This document shows, piece after piece, positions 1-5,892 of a stretch of 6,147 nucleotides of DNA. The translations under genes were made by a program, and so were the position numbers. Origin of the DNA: JBCBKZ01 sp039026975 (GTDB lineage: Bacteria > Bacteroidota > Bacteroidia > J057); assembly GCA_039026975.1 (NCBI GenBank), contig JBCCLI010000397.1, positions 1 to 6,147 on the forward strand. The letters run 5' to 3'. Numbering within the stretch: position 1 is the stretch's first letter; each line of letters starts with the position of its first letter. The notes under the pieces were generated by a model, which saw only the letters and a program-made list of their open reading frames with translations, was not told the origin of the DNA and did not search any database.

Positions 1-12
1 AGTGGATAAAAA

Positions 13-630
13 TTAATAAAACATACATCCTTCTAGCCTAATTATTTCGCCTGTCTCAATAACATCTATTGAATAATCTTTTTCAGAGGGATTGAAAATA
101 AATGTTTGACCTTCAGAACTTGAAAAATGAAGTAACCCATCAATTACTTCATATTTATACGTTAGGGTATATTCAATTTCTTCACTAGATCCATAATATT
201 CATAATCAAACCATAAAACATCCTCCTGATCTTTTTTGATTTTTATATTCCATTTTATTCCATCGTAAGTTGTTTCACCTAGTTTCCATCCATCACAATA
301 TGAAGCAGCACTATCAAGATTAAAGAAGGATATAAAATGGCCATTGTATGAAAAGTTTGAAAATTTTATGTCTGAAAAGTCGCTATAATAATTTTCTGTA
401 TCTGCCCAGATTGTCTCTTCATATTTATCTAAAAAACGACAAAATTTTCTTCCCCAAGCCGGACCACAGTATGATATCACGTTTGGATCTAAAAAAGGAT
501 ATTCCCTTCCACTTCTATCTGTTACAACATCTGTTGCAGTATCTTGCTGTCTAGGCTCAAATTCCTCTATATCGCTTTCCGAACAAGAAAATAAAACAAC
601 GGATAGAAATAGTAGAAGTAATTTTTTCAT
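13..630 (-). CDS. Orphan lipoprotein, function unknown
   Basis: This 205-residue protein begins with a clear lipoprotein signal: MKK, a leucine-rich hydrophobic core (residues 4-14), then L13-F14-S15-C16. Cys16 would be the lipidated residue after cleavage by signal peptidase II. The residues after it are rich in Ser, Asp and Glu (SESDIEEFE), which in Bacteroidota often goes with outer-membrane or surface placement; that location is an inference. I recognise no domain in the mature part. It is rich in aromatic and acidic residues, has four further cysteines (55, 64, 112, 202) and alternating Tyr/Ile/Phe stretches from about 130 to 190 that suggest a small beta-rich fold. The start is the ATG directly ahead of the signal peptide. 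The gene stands alone and is AT-rich (about 27-37% GC in the lines counted), lower than the genes in the middle of the window, so recent acquisition is possible. It is surely a gene; its role is unknown. Confidence 0.85.
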   Translation of the reverse strand: MKKLLLLFLSVVLFSCSESDIEEFEPRQQDTATDVVTDRSGREYPFLDPNVISYCGPAWGRKFCRFLDKYEETIWADTENYYSDFSDIKFSNFSYNGHFISFFNLDSAASYCDGWKLGETTYDGIKWNIKIKKDQEDVLWFDYEYYGSSEEIEYTLTYKYEVIDGLLHFSSSEGQTFIFNPSEKDYSIDVIETGEIIRLEGCMFY

Positions 631-652
631 TTCTGATATTCATTATAAAATA

Positions 653-660
653 CAAATCAA
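653..660 (-). promoter_or_regulatory. Possible -7 element for the lipoprotein gene
   Basis: Read on the minus strand this is TTGATTTG, one mismatch from the Bacteroidota -7 consensus TAnnTTTG. It lies 23-30 bases ahead of the lipoprotein ATG, a plausible distance for a short leader. About 19 bases further upstream there is only a T-rich stretch, not a clear TTTG -33 box, so this is a weak call. Confidence 0.25.
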
Positions 661-723
661 GCGCAATATGAACAGTAAAAATTACCCATAATGACCCCCC
701 AAATATAATAAGTAATACCTTAG

Positions 724-791
724 CTGAGATGGTCCATAACTCAGCATAAAATTATAATGTTATACTGTCGGGTTTCACGGTACCATCTCAG
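724..791. repeat. 10-bp inverted repeat framing 48 bases
   Basis: The left arm CTGAGATGGT (724-733) and right arm ACCATCTCAG (782-791) are perfect reverse complements separated by 48 bases. The right arm ends exactly at the base where the 31-bp duplicated sequence begins (791). The arms could be the ends of a tiny element remnant, or a long-loop stem. The left arm can also fold locally (CTGAG at 724-728 with CTCAG at 740-744). No target-site duplication is visible outside the arms, so mobility is unproven. Confidence 0.5.
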
Positions 792-821
792 ATTAAACAC
801 CAAGCCTATTTTCAATTTCTG
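791..821. repeat. 31-bp exact repeat, copy A (intergenic)
   Basis: All 31 bases are identical and in the same orientation to 3613-3643, which lies inside the DUF7000-like coding region. Identity stops abruptly at both ends. Read on the minus strand in the frame of that gene the segment would encode QKLKIGLVFN. No other part of the gene is present around this copy, so it is a displaced fragment and not a second gene. Confidence 0.9.
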
Positions 822-971
822 CCTCCGCCAGCAGTCGAATATCTCGACCGAATACCCTACTGATGGCTGAGCAATCTGCCTCTCCCACCTAAGTAGCCTA
901 AGATACTTTCAGCAGAAGCATCTTGCGTCAAGATAGTGAGATCTATTCCCATTTATCGTATTTTGCTTCGG

Positions 972-1574
972 ATGGAACTCCTGGAATTTCTCGAGCAAAA
1001 GGAACTATTTACTAAGGAAGAATGTGTCACCATAGATGAGGCATTTGAAAGGAAAGTGGTTTCCAAAGGTACGGTCATTCAAAAGGTAAATAGGTATTCT
1101 AAGAAATTGCTTTTTATAGAAAGTGGACTACTCAGAACATTCTATGTGAAGGAAGGAAAAGACATTACGCATTTCTTTTTTGACGAGAATTATTTCATAG
1201 CTCCAGTAAACAGTATCTATTTCAATAAATCTGAAATCTATGAATGGGAAGCAATAGAAACTTGTATTGTAAGAGTAATCCCTTTTGAAGAGTTTCTATT
1301 ACTTGGAGAGCGTTTCCCAAGACTGACTCGCATCATATTGGATTTCTCTATTCAAATGCTGGATCTATTCTCCCAAAAGCTTAACCTCCTACAGTTTCAA
1401 ACAGCTGTTGACAGGTACAGTATATTCTTACAGATGTATCCCGATCTTATTAATAGAGTGTCTCTCGGTGATACTGCCTCTTTCCTTGGACTGACACAAC
1501 AAACCCTGAGTGCGATCAGGTCAAAGAAAAAACAAGGCTCTCCCCACTTTTTTAGGACCCTATCTATTTTTTAA
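972..1574 (+). CDS. Crp/Fnr-family transcription regulator
   Basis: This is a 200-residue protein with the layout of the short Crp/Fnr regulators common in Bacteroidota. An N-terminal cyclic-nucleotide-binding-like beta-roll covers roughly residues 25-115 (LLFIESGLLRTFYVKEGKDI, then HFFFDENYF and the SIYFNKSEIYEWEAIE segment). A long dimerisation helix follows (about 120-150), and a compact C-terminal helix-turn-helix (about 165-187: SLGDTASFLGLTQQTLSAIR). The ligand is unknown, and the motif for cAMP binding is not convincingly conserved. I chose the ATG at 972, which gives the usual start MELLEFLEQ. The frame stays open to a GTG at 936 but the extra 12 residues do not look like the family. 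It lies upstream of the DUF4345-like gene in the same direction; whether it controls that gene is not shown. The tail after the helix-turn-helix (QGSPHFFRTLSIF) is probably poorly conserved. Confidence 0.88.
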   Translation: MELLEFLEQKELFTKEECVTIDEAFERKVVSKGTVIQKVNRYSKKLLFIESGLLRTFYVKEGKDITHFFFDENYFIAPVNSIYFNKSEIYEWEAIETCIVRVIPFEEFLLLGERFPRLTRIILDFSIQMLDLFSQKLNLLQFQTAVDRYSIFLQMYPDLINRVSLGDTASFLGLTQQTLSAIRSKKKQGSPHFFRTLSIF

Positions 1575-1735
1575 GCTAGATGAAATTTTTCTCATGTCTG
1601 TCTATGACCTTTGCCTCAAAGGGTATAGACACTATGATCAAAACAAGCAATCCTAAAGAAATACTGAAGCTAATTAAGATGCTCTCCCCCAGACTTTACC
1701 AAGCCTGGAATATCTTTCTCATAACTAAGAGTATC

Positions 1736-2140
1736 ATGAAAACCATTAATATCATAGTATTAGTCCTCTCTGGTCTGGCCTTATTCTACGCCTGTTCTAT
1801 GCGGTTATTCATTCCTGAAAAGGGTGTATTTCTTCAAACCTATTTTGAGAATCCTGACAATAGTCTGGGAATTCATATTGATTTAGTGAATGAAGTAAGA
1901 AGAGAAGGTGCCGTGATGTTCTTAGGAGGAATAGTGGCTTTTCTTGGAGCACTAAAATCAAACTTCAGGTAATCAGCATTTGTGGCGGTAACGGTTATTT
2001 TTGCTGGTGTGATCCTGGGGCGATCGCTCATTTTCTTTATAGATGGCATGCCCAGTACAAATCTGATTCGAGTGGCTGTGGTAGAGGGCGTTTTAGCTGT
2101 ACTCAATATGTATTGTCTGGTGAATAGCAAACCTACTTGA
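1736..2140 (+). pseudogene. DUF4345-like membrane protein split by an in-frame stop
   Basis: The reading frame from ATG 1736 gives MKTINIIVLVLSGLALFYAC, a first membrane helix, then RLFIPEKG, a loop, and a second helix (about residues 59-74) ending ALKSNFR. A TAA at 1970-1972 (codon 79) interrupts it. The same frame, with no shift, continues for 55 more codons to TGA 2138-2140. These encode two further hydrophobic helices (AFVAVTVIFAGVILG and VAVVEGVLAVLNMYCL) with the family-like LGRSLIFFIDGMPS between them. The whole would be 134 codons with four helices, the usual size and layout of DUF4345 proteins, whose function is unknown. This is therefore one gene with a nonsense codon: a recent pseudogene, a sequencing error, or a readthrough site. 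The frame is also open upstream to ATG 1580, but family proteins begin just before the first helix, so 1736 is the better start. Confidence 0.75.
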
Positions 2141-2153
2141 ACCCATAATTTGA

Positions 2154-2181
2154 ACACATATTACCTATGCAGAATATGTGT
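2154..2181. repeat. 9-bp inverted repeat after the DUF4345-like gene
   Basis: ACACATATT (2154-2162) and AATATGTGT (2173-2181) are perfect reverse complements with a 10-base loop. The stem is AT-rich and no T-run follows, so it is a poor intrinsic terminator. It sits about 20 bases upstream of the -33 region of the next gene's promoter and could equally be an operator. Confidence 0.4.
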
Positions 2182-2203
2182 AATAATATGTAATATAATT
2201 GTC

Positions 2204-2234
2204 TGTGTAAAATATTAATATCGAATTATTTTTG
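2204..2234 (+). promoter_or_regulatory. Bacteroidota-type promoter of the T9SS cargo gene
   Basis: TATTTTTG at 2227-2234 matches the -7 consensus TAnnTTTG exactly. TGTG at 2204-2207, one mismatch from the -33 box TTTG, lies 19 bases upstream, within the normal spacing. Transcription would start near 2241, leaving a leader of roughly 57 bases before the ATG at 2298. Confidence 0.5.
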
Positions 2235-2297
2235 AATATCCCAAATAGATAATTTCCGCATTCGGTTAACAATGATTCCTAACTGCTGTAGATAATT

Positions 2298-3305
2298 ATG
2301 GATATCCAACTGAAAAAAATATTCCTTGCTATTTTTTTAGGTATTTCTGTGATGAGTTATGCATGTGCCCAATGTACTACGACAAATAATGTAGGGATCA
2401 ACAGTAGTGCCTCTACTTCTAGTTTTGGTCAGAGTTTCTCCCCCACCTGTACAGGTGTGCTGAATACCATAGCGGTAAATGGGAATGTCAGTACAAGTGG
2501 ACATACTGTAACGGTATATGATGGCTTAGGTACAGGGGGAACATCCTTAGGTTCGCTATCCTCCCAAAGTATAACAGCCACTGGCTCTTCAACAGATCTA
2601 ACAACGACCGTGTTCGATTTTTCTTCAGAAAATATAAGTTTGACGAGTGGGGCAGATTATACCTTCGTGATATCAGGTGCATTAAATATTAGGTTTGTGA
2701 ACTCTGATGCTTATGCTGACGGTCAATTATTTTTTAATGGCTCCTTTGCCCCAGGTTTTGATTTGAATTTTGAAGTTGATGTGACGGCTCCTTTGCCTGT
2801 GGTATGGTCAGTCCAGCCTCAGGTGGAGAAAGTGGGTTCTAGCGCCAGAATTTCTTTTGCTATAGCACAACAAATCAACAACTCCCACTTTGAAGTAGAG
2901 CACAGTAAGGATAAGAACCTTTACCAATCCATAGGACAGATAGCAGGAGAAGGGAATGTATCAGAAGAAAAAACTTATACATTTTATCACGAAAGCCCCA
3001 ATGATGGCCCTAACTATTACCGGGTGAAGCAGGTGGACTTTGATGGGAATTTCAGCTTTAGCCATGTGACCACTGTAAGCTTTCAGGCAAATCAGGCAAG
3101 TGTATACCCCAATCCGGTAACAGATATGTTGAAGGTAAATGTTCCTGAGATAGACCTAGTGGCTGTTTACAACCTGCTTGGGCAGCAGCTAACTTCTCAC
3201 TCCCTTCAAGGAGGGACAAACATGCTAGACCTGTCAGCTTTACAAAAGGGTACCTATACACTGAAGTTTGGAAATGGAGAGGTAAAACGGATCATAAAGC
3301 AGTAG
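2298..3305 (+). CDS. Secreted protein with T9SS type A sorting domain
   Basis: This 335-residue protein should be exported by Sec and then across the outer membrane by the type IX system, either released or attached to the cell surface. Residues 1-24 form a signal peptide (basic start, hydrophobic core, ACA before Q25). Residues about 26-165 are a Ser/Thr/Gly-rich beta-sandwich-like region (CTTTNNVG, FGQSFSPTCTG, VYDGLGTGG, ADYTFVISG) of a type found in Bacteroidota adhesion or carbohydrate-interacting proteins; its ligand is unknown. Residues 167-262 (LPVVWSV, FEVEHSKD, YYRVKQVDFDG) are the fibronectin-like module that usually precedes the sorting domain. Residues 269-335 are the type A C-terminal domain: VYPNPVTDMLKVNV, VAVYNLLGQQL, LSALQKGTYTLKF and a final basic VKRIIKQ. 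No catalytic motif is visible. A consensus-like promoter lies upstream (2204-2234), and the gene is convergent with the next one. Confidence 0.9.
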   Translation: MDIQLKKIFLAIFLGISVMSYACAQCTTTNNVGINSSASTSSFGQSFSPTCTGVLNTIAVNGNVSTSGHTVTVYDGLGTGGTSLGSLSSQSITATGSSTDLTTTVFDFSSENISLTSGADYTFVISGALNIRFVNSDAYADGQLFFNGSFAPGFDLNFEVDVTAPLPVVWSVQPQVEKVGSSARISFAIAQQINNSHFEVEHSKDKNLYQSIGQIAGEGNVSEEKTYTFYHESPNDGPNYYRVKQVDFDGNFSFSHVTTVSFQANQASVYPNPVTDMLKVNVPEIDLVAVYNLLGQQLTSHSLQGGTNMLDLSALQKGTYTLKFGNGEVKRIIKQ

Positions 3306-3325
3306 GAAGGTATAAACATCTTCCT
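3304..3325. terminator. Weak hairpin between convergent genes
   Basis: AGGAAG (3304-3309) pairs with CTTCCT (3320-3325) across a 10-base loop, starting inside the stop codon of the T9SS cargo gene. It sits where a terminator between convergent genes would be expected. The stem is short and no T-run follows on either strand, so this is a tentative call. Confidence 0.25.
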
Positions 3326-3370
3326 CTCAGGGGTAGTAGCATCTGGATTCATGCTTGGTAGGATTTCTAT

Positions 3371-3856
3371 TCAAGCAAGGACACCTGTAATCTCTTGTAT
3401 GAAATGCATAGTCCCGCTTTCTATCATTTGCGTCAGTGAGTCTGTTTGATGGAAATTCGGGTCTTCCACTAGGACGTGCTCAATGATGGAACGCTGGGCA
3501 GTTTTTGAGAGTGGGTATTTGTGCCATTCGCTTCCCCTGAGTAAGTCCCAATATTTCTGTTGAGTTTGCTTGTTTTGGCCGACTAGCCAGATTTCAAACC
3601 GTGCTTTTTCATGATTAAACACCAAGCCTATTTTCAATTTCTGACTTTTCAAAGATTTGGGTGTTATGGGGAAGTAACTGATATCCATATACCCTTGATA
3701 AAAACTCCCTACTATGAATTCTGGAGAATATGTATTTGAGAAATGAGTTCTCAAGTTCATCAAGTACTCCATTAACCCCTTATATCCTTTAGGGACATTC
3801 TCAGACTGGAGCTGCTTAATATAATCCGATATGTATGGGGTTAAGGGTTCTTTCAT
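3371..3856 (-). CDS. DUF7000-like conserved protein, function unknown
   Basis: This soluble protein has 161 residues, counting from the ATG at 3854-3856 (MKEPLTPYISDYIKQL). An in-frame ATG eight codons further upstream (3880) is possible but less family-like. It has no signal peptide or membrane helix. Blocks I recall from a widespread uncharacterised bacterial family (named DUF7000, from memory) are present: GYKGLMEYLMNLRTHF (about 24-39), EFIVGSFYQGYMDISYF (46-62), KLKIGLVFNHEKARFEIWL (73-91), and QQKYWDLL (99-106). Conserved tryptophans and the YQGYMD block suggest a defined fold, but the activity is unknown. The gene runs opposite to the T9SS cargo gene. It holds copy B of the 31-bp repeat, which falls within the strongly conserved KLKIGLVFN block, so this gene is the likely source of the intergenic copy. 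Confidence 0.8.
   Translation of the reverse strand: MKEPLTPYISDYIKQLQSENVPKGYKGLMEYLMNLRTHFSNTYSPEFIVGSFYQGYMDISYFPITPKSLKSQKLKIGLVFNHEKARFEIWLVGQNKQTQQKYWDLLRGSEWHKYPLSKTAQRSIIEHVLVEDPNFHQTDSLTQMIESGTMHFIQEITGVLA
3613..3643. repeat. 31-bp exact repeat, copy B (inside the DUF7000-like gene)
   Basis: Identical to 791-821 over 31 bases. In the minus-strand reading frame it encodes residues 72-81 (QKLKIGLVFN) of the DUF7000-like protein. Because the segment is part of a conserved coding block, this copy is probably the original. Confidence 0.9.
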
Positions 3857-3958
3857 GTTGTAGAGATTCTCACATGGCACCTAAGGTTCTTTGCCAACGG
3901 CCGAGTGTTTCGACCTCAATTATTACGCCAAGAGCTCATAGGATAAGTTATACAGTTT

Positions 3959-3975
3959 GGTCGATACAATCGACC
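3959..3975. promoter_or_regulatory. Perfect 7-bp palindrome, possible operator
   Basis: GGTCGAT (3959-3965) and ATCGACC (3969-3975) are perfect reverse complements around a 3-base centre ACA. It lies about 100 bases upstream of the start of the DUF7000-like gene. It has no T-run after it on either strand, so an operator or structural site is more likely than a terminator. No regulator can be assigned. Confidence 0.4.
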
Positions 3976-4062
3976 TCAGGCTTGCGGTCTCTAATCAAAG
4001 CTGTTTTAGGCTTTTGATTTATTAGCTAAGAGGTTAAATCAGTCGATACAATTTATCTCAGG
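3960..4062. repeat. Diverged direct repeat, two units 82 bases apart
   Basis: GTCGATACAAT at 3960-3970 is repeated exactly at 4042-4052, and both copies are followed after five bases by CTCAGG (3975-3980 and 4057-4062). The second copy has lost the palindrome seen in the first. A shorter related piece, CGACCTCA, also occurs at 3911-3918 and 3971-3978. The spacer between the two minus-strand genes is therefore built of related short units. Confidence 0.55.
3993..4019 (-). terminator. Imperfect hairpin downstream of the DUF1295 gene
   Basis: AATCAAAGC (3993-4001) pairs with GCTTTTGATT (4010-4019) with a single bulged base and an 8-base loop. It lies about 55 bases past the stop of the minus-strand DUF1295-like gene, where a terminator would be expected. 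No T-run follows, so the assignment is weak. Confidence 0.3.
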
Positions 4063-4073
4063 TTCATAGAATA

Positions 4074-4985
4074 CTACTTCGGTCTCCCCGGAAAGAACAT
4101 ATTCACCCGCTCTTTATAGGCTGCATAATCAGGTCTTTTTTGGGTAGAGTAATATTCGGATGGTACGGCTCCGGTTATATACACCAGAGACATGTACATA
4201 ATCCTCGAAACAAACAGTAGTCCCAATCCTAATAAGATCCAGATGGGTAAGGACTCTTTTTCCATAAGGGCCAGCCAGGATGGGATAGCAGCAATCACCA
4301 ACCCATTCCATACCATCCATTCCGCGAAGTAATTGGGATGGCGGGTATACTTCCATAAGCCTACATCACATACCTTATTCTTCTCTCCCAAAGCGGACAT
4401 CTTCCGAATAAATGCCAATTTTTGGGCATCTGCCACCGATTCCATGATGATGGATAACACCCATATGATAAGGCCGATGATTTCAAACACAGAAAAGGCT
4501 GGATCTGGATTCGATGAAATAATGAAGGCCGGTATAGCCAAAAAGGAAGCATTGGCCAAGCCTTGGGCTAAGGCATCTACTTGCATGGCTAGCTGGACAT
4601 TGGTTTTGCCATCCCGTTCCCAACGCCGACGTTGATACTGATATCGGGGGAATTCTTTCTTCAGATACCCTTTCCGCCATAATTGTAAGGCACCCATCCC
4701 CATTCGCATCCCGATGATGATGTAAATGCCTCCTACGATATTGACTCTCCATGGATCACCCTCACCTAACAGCAAGCTTATCACCCCAATACAAAATAGT
4801 CCCCATGGCCAGCCAATGTCTACATAAGACATTCTGCCTGTCTTCCAGATGGGCCAACAGACCACTAAGCCAAATAGGACTATCTGAGTCGCGAAATTGA
4901 TGAGGGATAATTGTTGAAAGGATTGGCTAAAGACTAGTATCAAAAAGCCAATGACAAAAACGGTAAGGGGTTTGAAGTACTTCAT
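4074..4985 (-). CDS. DUF1295 / steroid 5-alpha-reductase-like membrane protein
   Basis: This 303-residue integral membrane protein belongs to the DUF1295 group, related to steroid 5-alpha reductases and isoprenylcysteine methyltransferase-like enzymes. The family marks are SYVDIGWPWG (53-62), an E182-x3-D186-A-Q-K motif on a helix, and the C-terminal signature GLWKYTRHPNYFAEW (209-223), which in characterised relatives contributes to cofactor (NADPH or SAM) binding. Hydrophobic helices cover roughly residues 7-22, 30-45, 60-73, 82-98, 143-157, 166-181, 224-240 and 247-268. A basic loop (residues 103-127, KKEFPRYQYQRRRWERDGK) lies between helices, probably in the cytoplasm. The substrate is unknown; a lipid or isoprenoid reductase role is possible but not shown. 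The start ATG is directly ahead of the first helix. The gene appears to be a single unit; its GC content (about 45-48% in two counted lines) is typical of the central window. Confidence 0.85.
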   Translation of the reverse strand: MKYFKPLTVFVIGFLILVFSQSFQQLSLINFATQIVLFGLVVCWPIWKTGRMSYVDIGWPWGLFCIGVISLLLGEGDPWRVNIVGGIYIIIGMRMGMGALQLWRKGYLKKEFPRYQYQRRRWERDGKTNVQLAMQVDALAQGLANASFLAIPAFIISSNPDPAFSVFEIIGLIIWVLSIIMESVADAQKLAFIRKMSALGEKNKVCDVGLWKYTRHPNYFAEWMVWNGLVIAAIPSWLALMEKESLPIWILLGLGLLFVSRIMYMSLVYITGAVPSEYYSTQKRPDYAAYKERVNMFFPGRPK

Positions 4986-5325
4986 GCAAGGGATGTTTGT
5001 AGTAGCCTTAGGAAATTTAGGCTTAATATAGATAAATCCTGTTTGCTAGGAGTCTATTCTATTGACCATGGCTATCTAAGATAAGTTAAGCTATTGGAAT
5101 GATTGGTTAGCTGAGAATTCTATTTGGAGGAGGGGCTTGAACTCAGGTTGAAATCTTTAACCTCAAACAGATATCTATTTGGCCTAAAGTAGGATTGGGG
5201 CATTTTGTTGAAGAGACAAATGTTAATCAGATGAAATATTATTTTTTTATATTTATGAACTAGATTTTTTAGTTACCCAAAATAGAATTGGGTAGATTTA
5301 CAATAAATATTCCTCCCAGATTTTT
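4986..5325. other. Gene-free stretch upstream of the HD/TIR pair
   Basis: These 340 bases separate two divergent genes and must hold both promoters. I found no exact TAnnTTTG match for either. The nearest for the HD gene are TAGATTTT (5261-5268), TATTTATG (5250-5257) and TAGATTTA (5293-5300), none with a clear -33 box. From about 5220 the sequence becomes strongly AT-rich, matching the HD and TIR genes. The stretch holds a palindrome (5274-5294) and a weak hairpin (AGGTT 5145-5149 with AACCT 5159-5163). TCTATTTGG occurs twice (near 5129 and 5173). No RNA gene or mobile element is evident. Confidence 0.5.
5274..5294. promoter_or_regulatory. 7-bp palindrome just ahead of the HD gene, possible operator
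   Basis: TACCCAA (5274-5280) and TTGGGTA (5288-5294) are perfect reverse complements around a 7-base centre. The right arm ends 31 bases before the HD start codon, overlapping the likely promoter/leader zone. It could be a repressor site or a leader hairpin controlling the HD/TIR pair. No T-run follows, which argues against a terminator. Confidence 0.4.
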
Positions 5326-5892
5326 ATGAAGGCAAACACCGATTTAAAAAATAAAATTTCCTTCATTAATGAGGTAATTCTTTTAAAGGAACAAACTAGG
5401 CAAGGTTGGATTAGGTATAAAATCCAAAATCCAGAATCTGTCGCAGATCATTCTTTTGGTTTGTGCTTGCTTGTTCTAACTTTCTGTGACCTCTTACCTA
5501 ACCTTGATATTAAAAAGTGTCTAGTCTTAGCATTAATCCATGATCTTGCAGAAGTCAGAGTTGGTGATATCACTCCTCATGATAATATATCGAAGTCAGA
5601 AAAATACTGTCTTGAAAAATTGGCTTTTGAATACTTCAGTCATCTATTAGAAGATCAAACTTTCTATGATTTATGGATAGAGTATGAGAGCTGTGTTACT
5701 CTTGAAGCGCAGTTTGTGAGAGATTTAGATATTTTAGAGAGTGTATTCCAAGCTAAAAGATATGAAAATTATGATGTAGACTTAGAAGAATTTTGGGTGT
5801 ACGCTAAAAGGGCTATCAAAACAAAGATTGGGTTCGAAATTTATAGTTTATTGAAATCTAGCCGACGAAAAAATAATAGCTTTGCAATTTAA
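5326..5892 (+). CDS. HD-domain nucleotidase, HDDC2/YfbR type
   Basis: This 188-residue soluble protein has the full motif set of the HD phosphohydrolases related to human HDDC2 and E. coli YfbR, metal-dependent enzymes that remove the 5'-phosphate from deoxynucleoside monophosphates. Visible in order are LLKEQTRQGWIRYKI (19-33), PESVADHS with metal ligand H42, LALIHDLAEVRVGDITPHDN with the H72-D73 doublet and E76, a W117-IEYE-(S) segment with E121 and a following EA (127-128), and D135 as the last metal ligand in VRDLDILE. All expected catalytic residues are present, so the enzyme should be active. The length is close to the family norm. The start ATG at 5326 precedes the first helix and has no Shine-Dalgarno, as is normal in this phylum. 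The stop overlaps the start of the TIR gene, implying coupled expression. The gene is AT-rich (23-37% GC in counted lines). The fine substrate is unknown: housekeeping nucleotide salvage is the default, a defence role is inferred from the neighbour. Confidence 0.88.
   Translation: MKANTDLKNKISFINEVILLKEQTRQGWIRYKIQNPESVADHSFGLCLLVLTFCDLLPNLDIKKCLVLALIHDLAEVRVGDITPHDNISKSEKYCLEKLAFEYFSHLLEDQTFYDLWIEYESCVTLEAQFVRDLDILESVFQAKRYENYDVDLEEFWVYAKRAIKTKIGFEIYSLLKSSRRKNNSFAI

Larger units (their letters stand above)
631..971. other. Gene-free stretch between lipoprotein and regulator genes
   Basis: These 341 bases separate two divergent genes. I see no convincing gene. The left part (about 631-780) is AT-rich and should hold the promoter of the lipoprotein gene. 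The middle holds the 10-bp inverted repeat (724-733/782-791) and the 31-bp duplicate of a piece of the 3371-3856 gene (791-821). The part from about 822 to 935 is more GC-rich than its left side. Its minus strand can be read as a short open frame of 31 codons (GTG at 888 to TAA at 793) with an amino-acid-like composition (it includes GRDIRLLAEAEIENRLGV). This could be debris of an older gene or element. No strong promoter could be identified for the regulator gene. Confidence 0.5.

Noticed and set aside
936..971. GTG start of the regulator 12 codons upstream
   Set aside because: The extra residues (MRSIPIYRILLR) do not resemble the family, whereas ATG 972 gives the typical MELLEFLEQ start.
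1873..2157. 94-codon open frame on the minus strand
   Set aside because: It lies antisense to the DUF4345-like gene, whose plus-strand frame explains the sequence; the translation has no family-like features.
3353..3376. GCTTG/CAAGC stem at the end of the DUF7000-like gene
   Set aside because: Only five pairs with a long loop, overlapping the stop codon region, and no T-run.
3835..4017. 60-codon open frame on the plus strand over the DUF7000-like gene start and spacer
   Set aside because: It overlaps a supported gene and repeat-rich spacer, with a low-quality composition and no recognisable domain.
4129..4752. Several open frames on both strands inside the DUF1295-like gene
   Set aside because: They are out-of-frame readings of a well-supported membrane protein gene.
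5130..5185. tRNA-like sequence (CTTGAAC resembling a T-loop on the minus strand)
   Set aside because: The flanking five-base T-stem does not pair and no acceptor or anticodon arms can be formed.
5868..5876. Programmed -1 frameshift at the six-A run joining HD and TIR
   Set aside because: The -1 frame runs straight into TAA at 5874-5876; only a +1 (or -2) change would reach the TIR frame.
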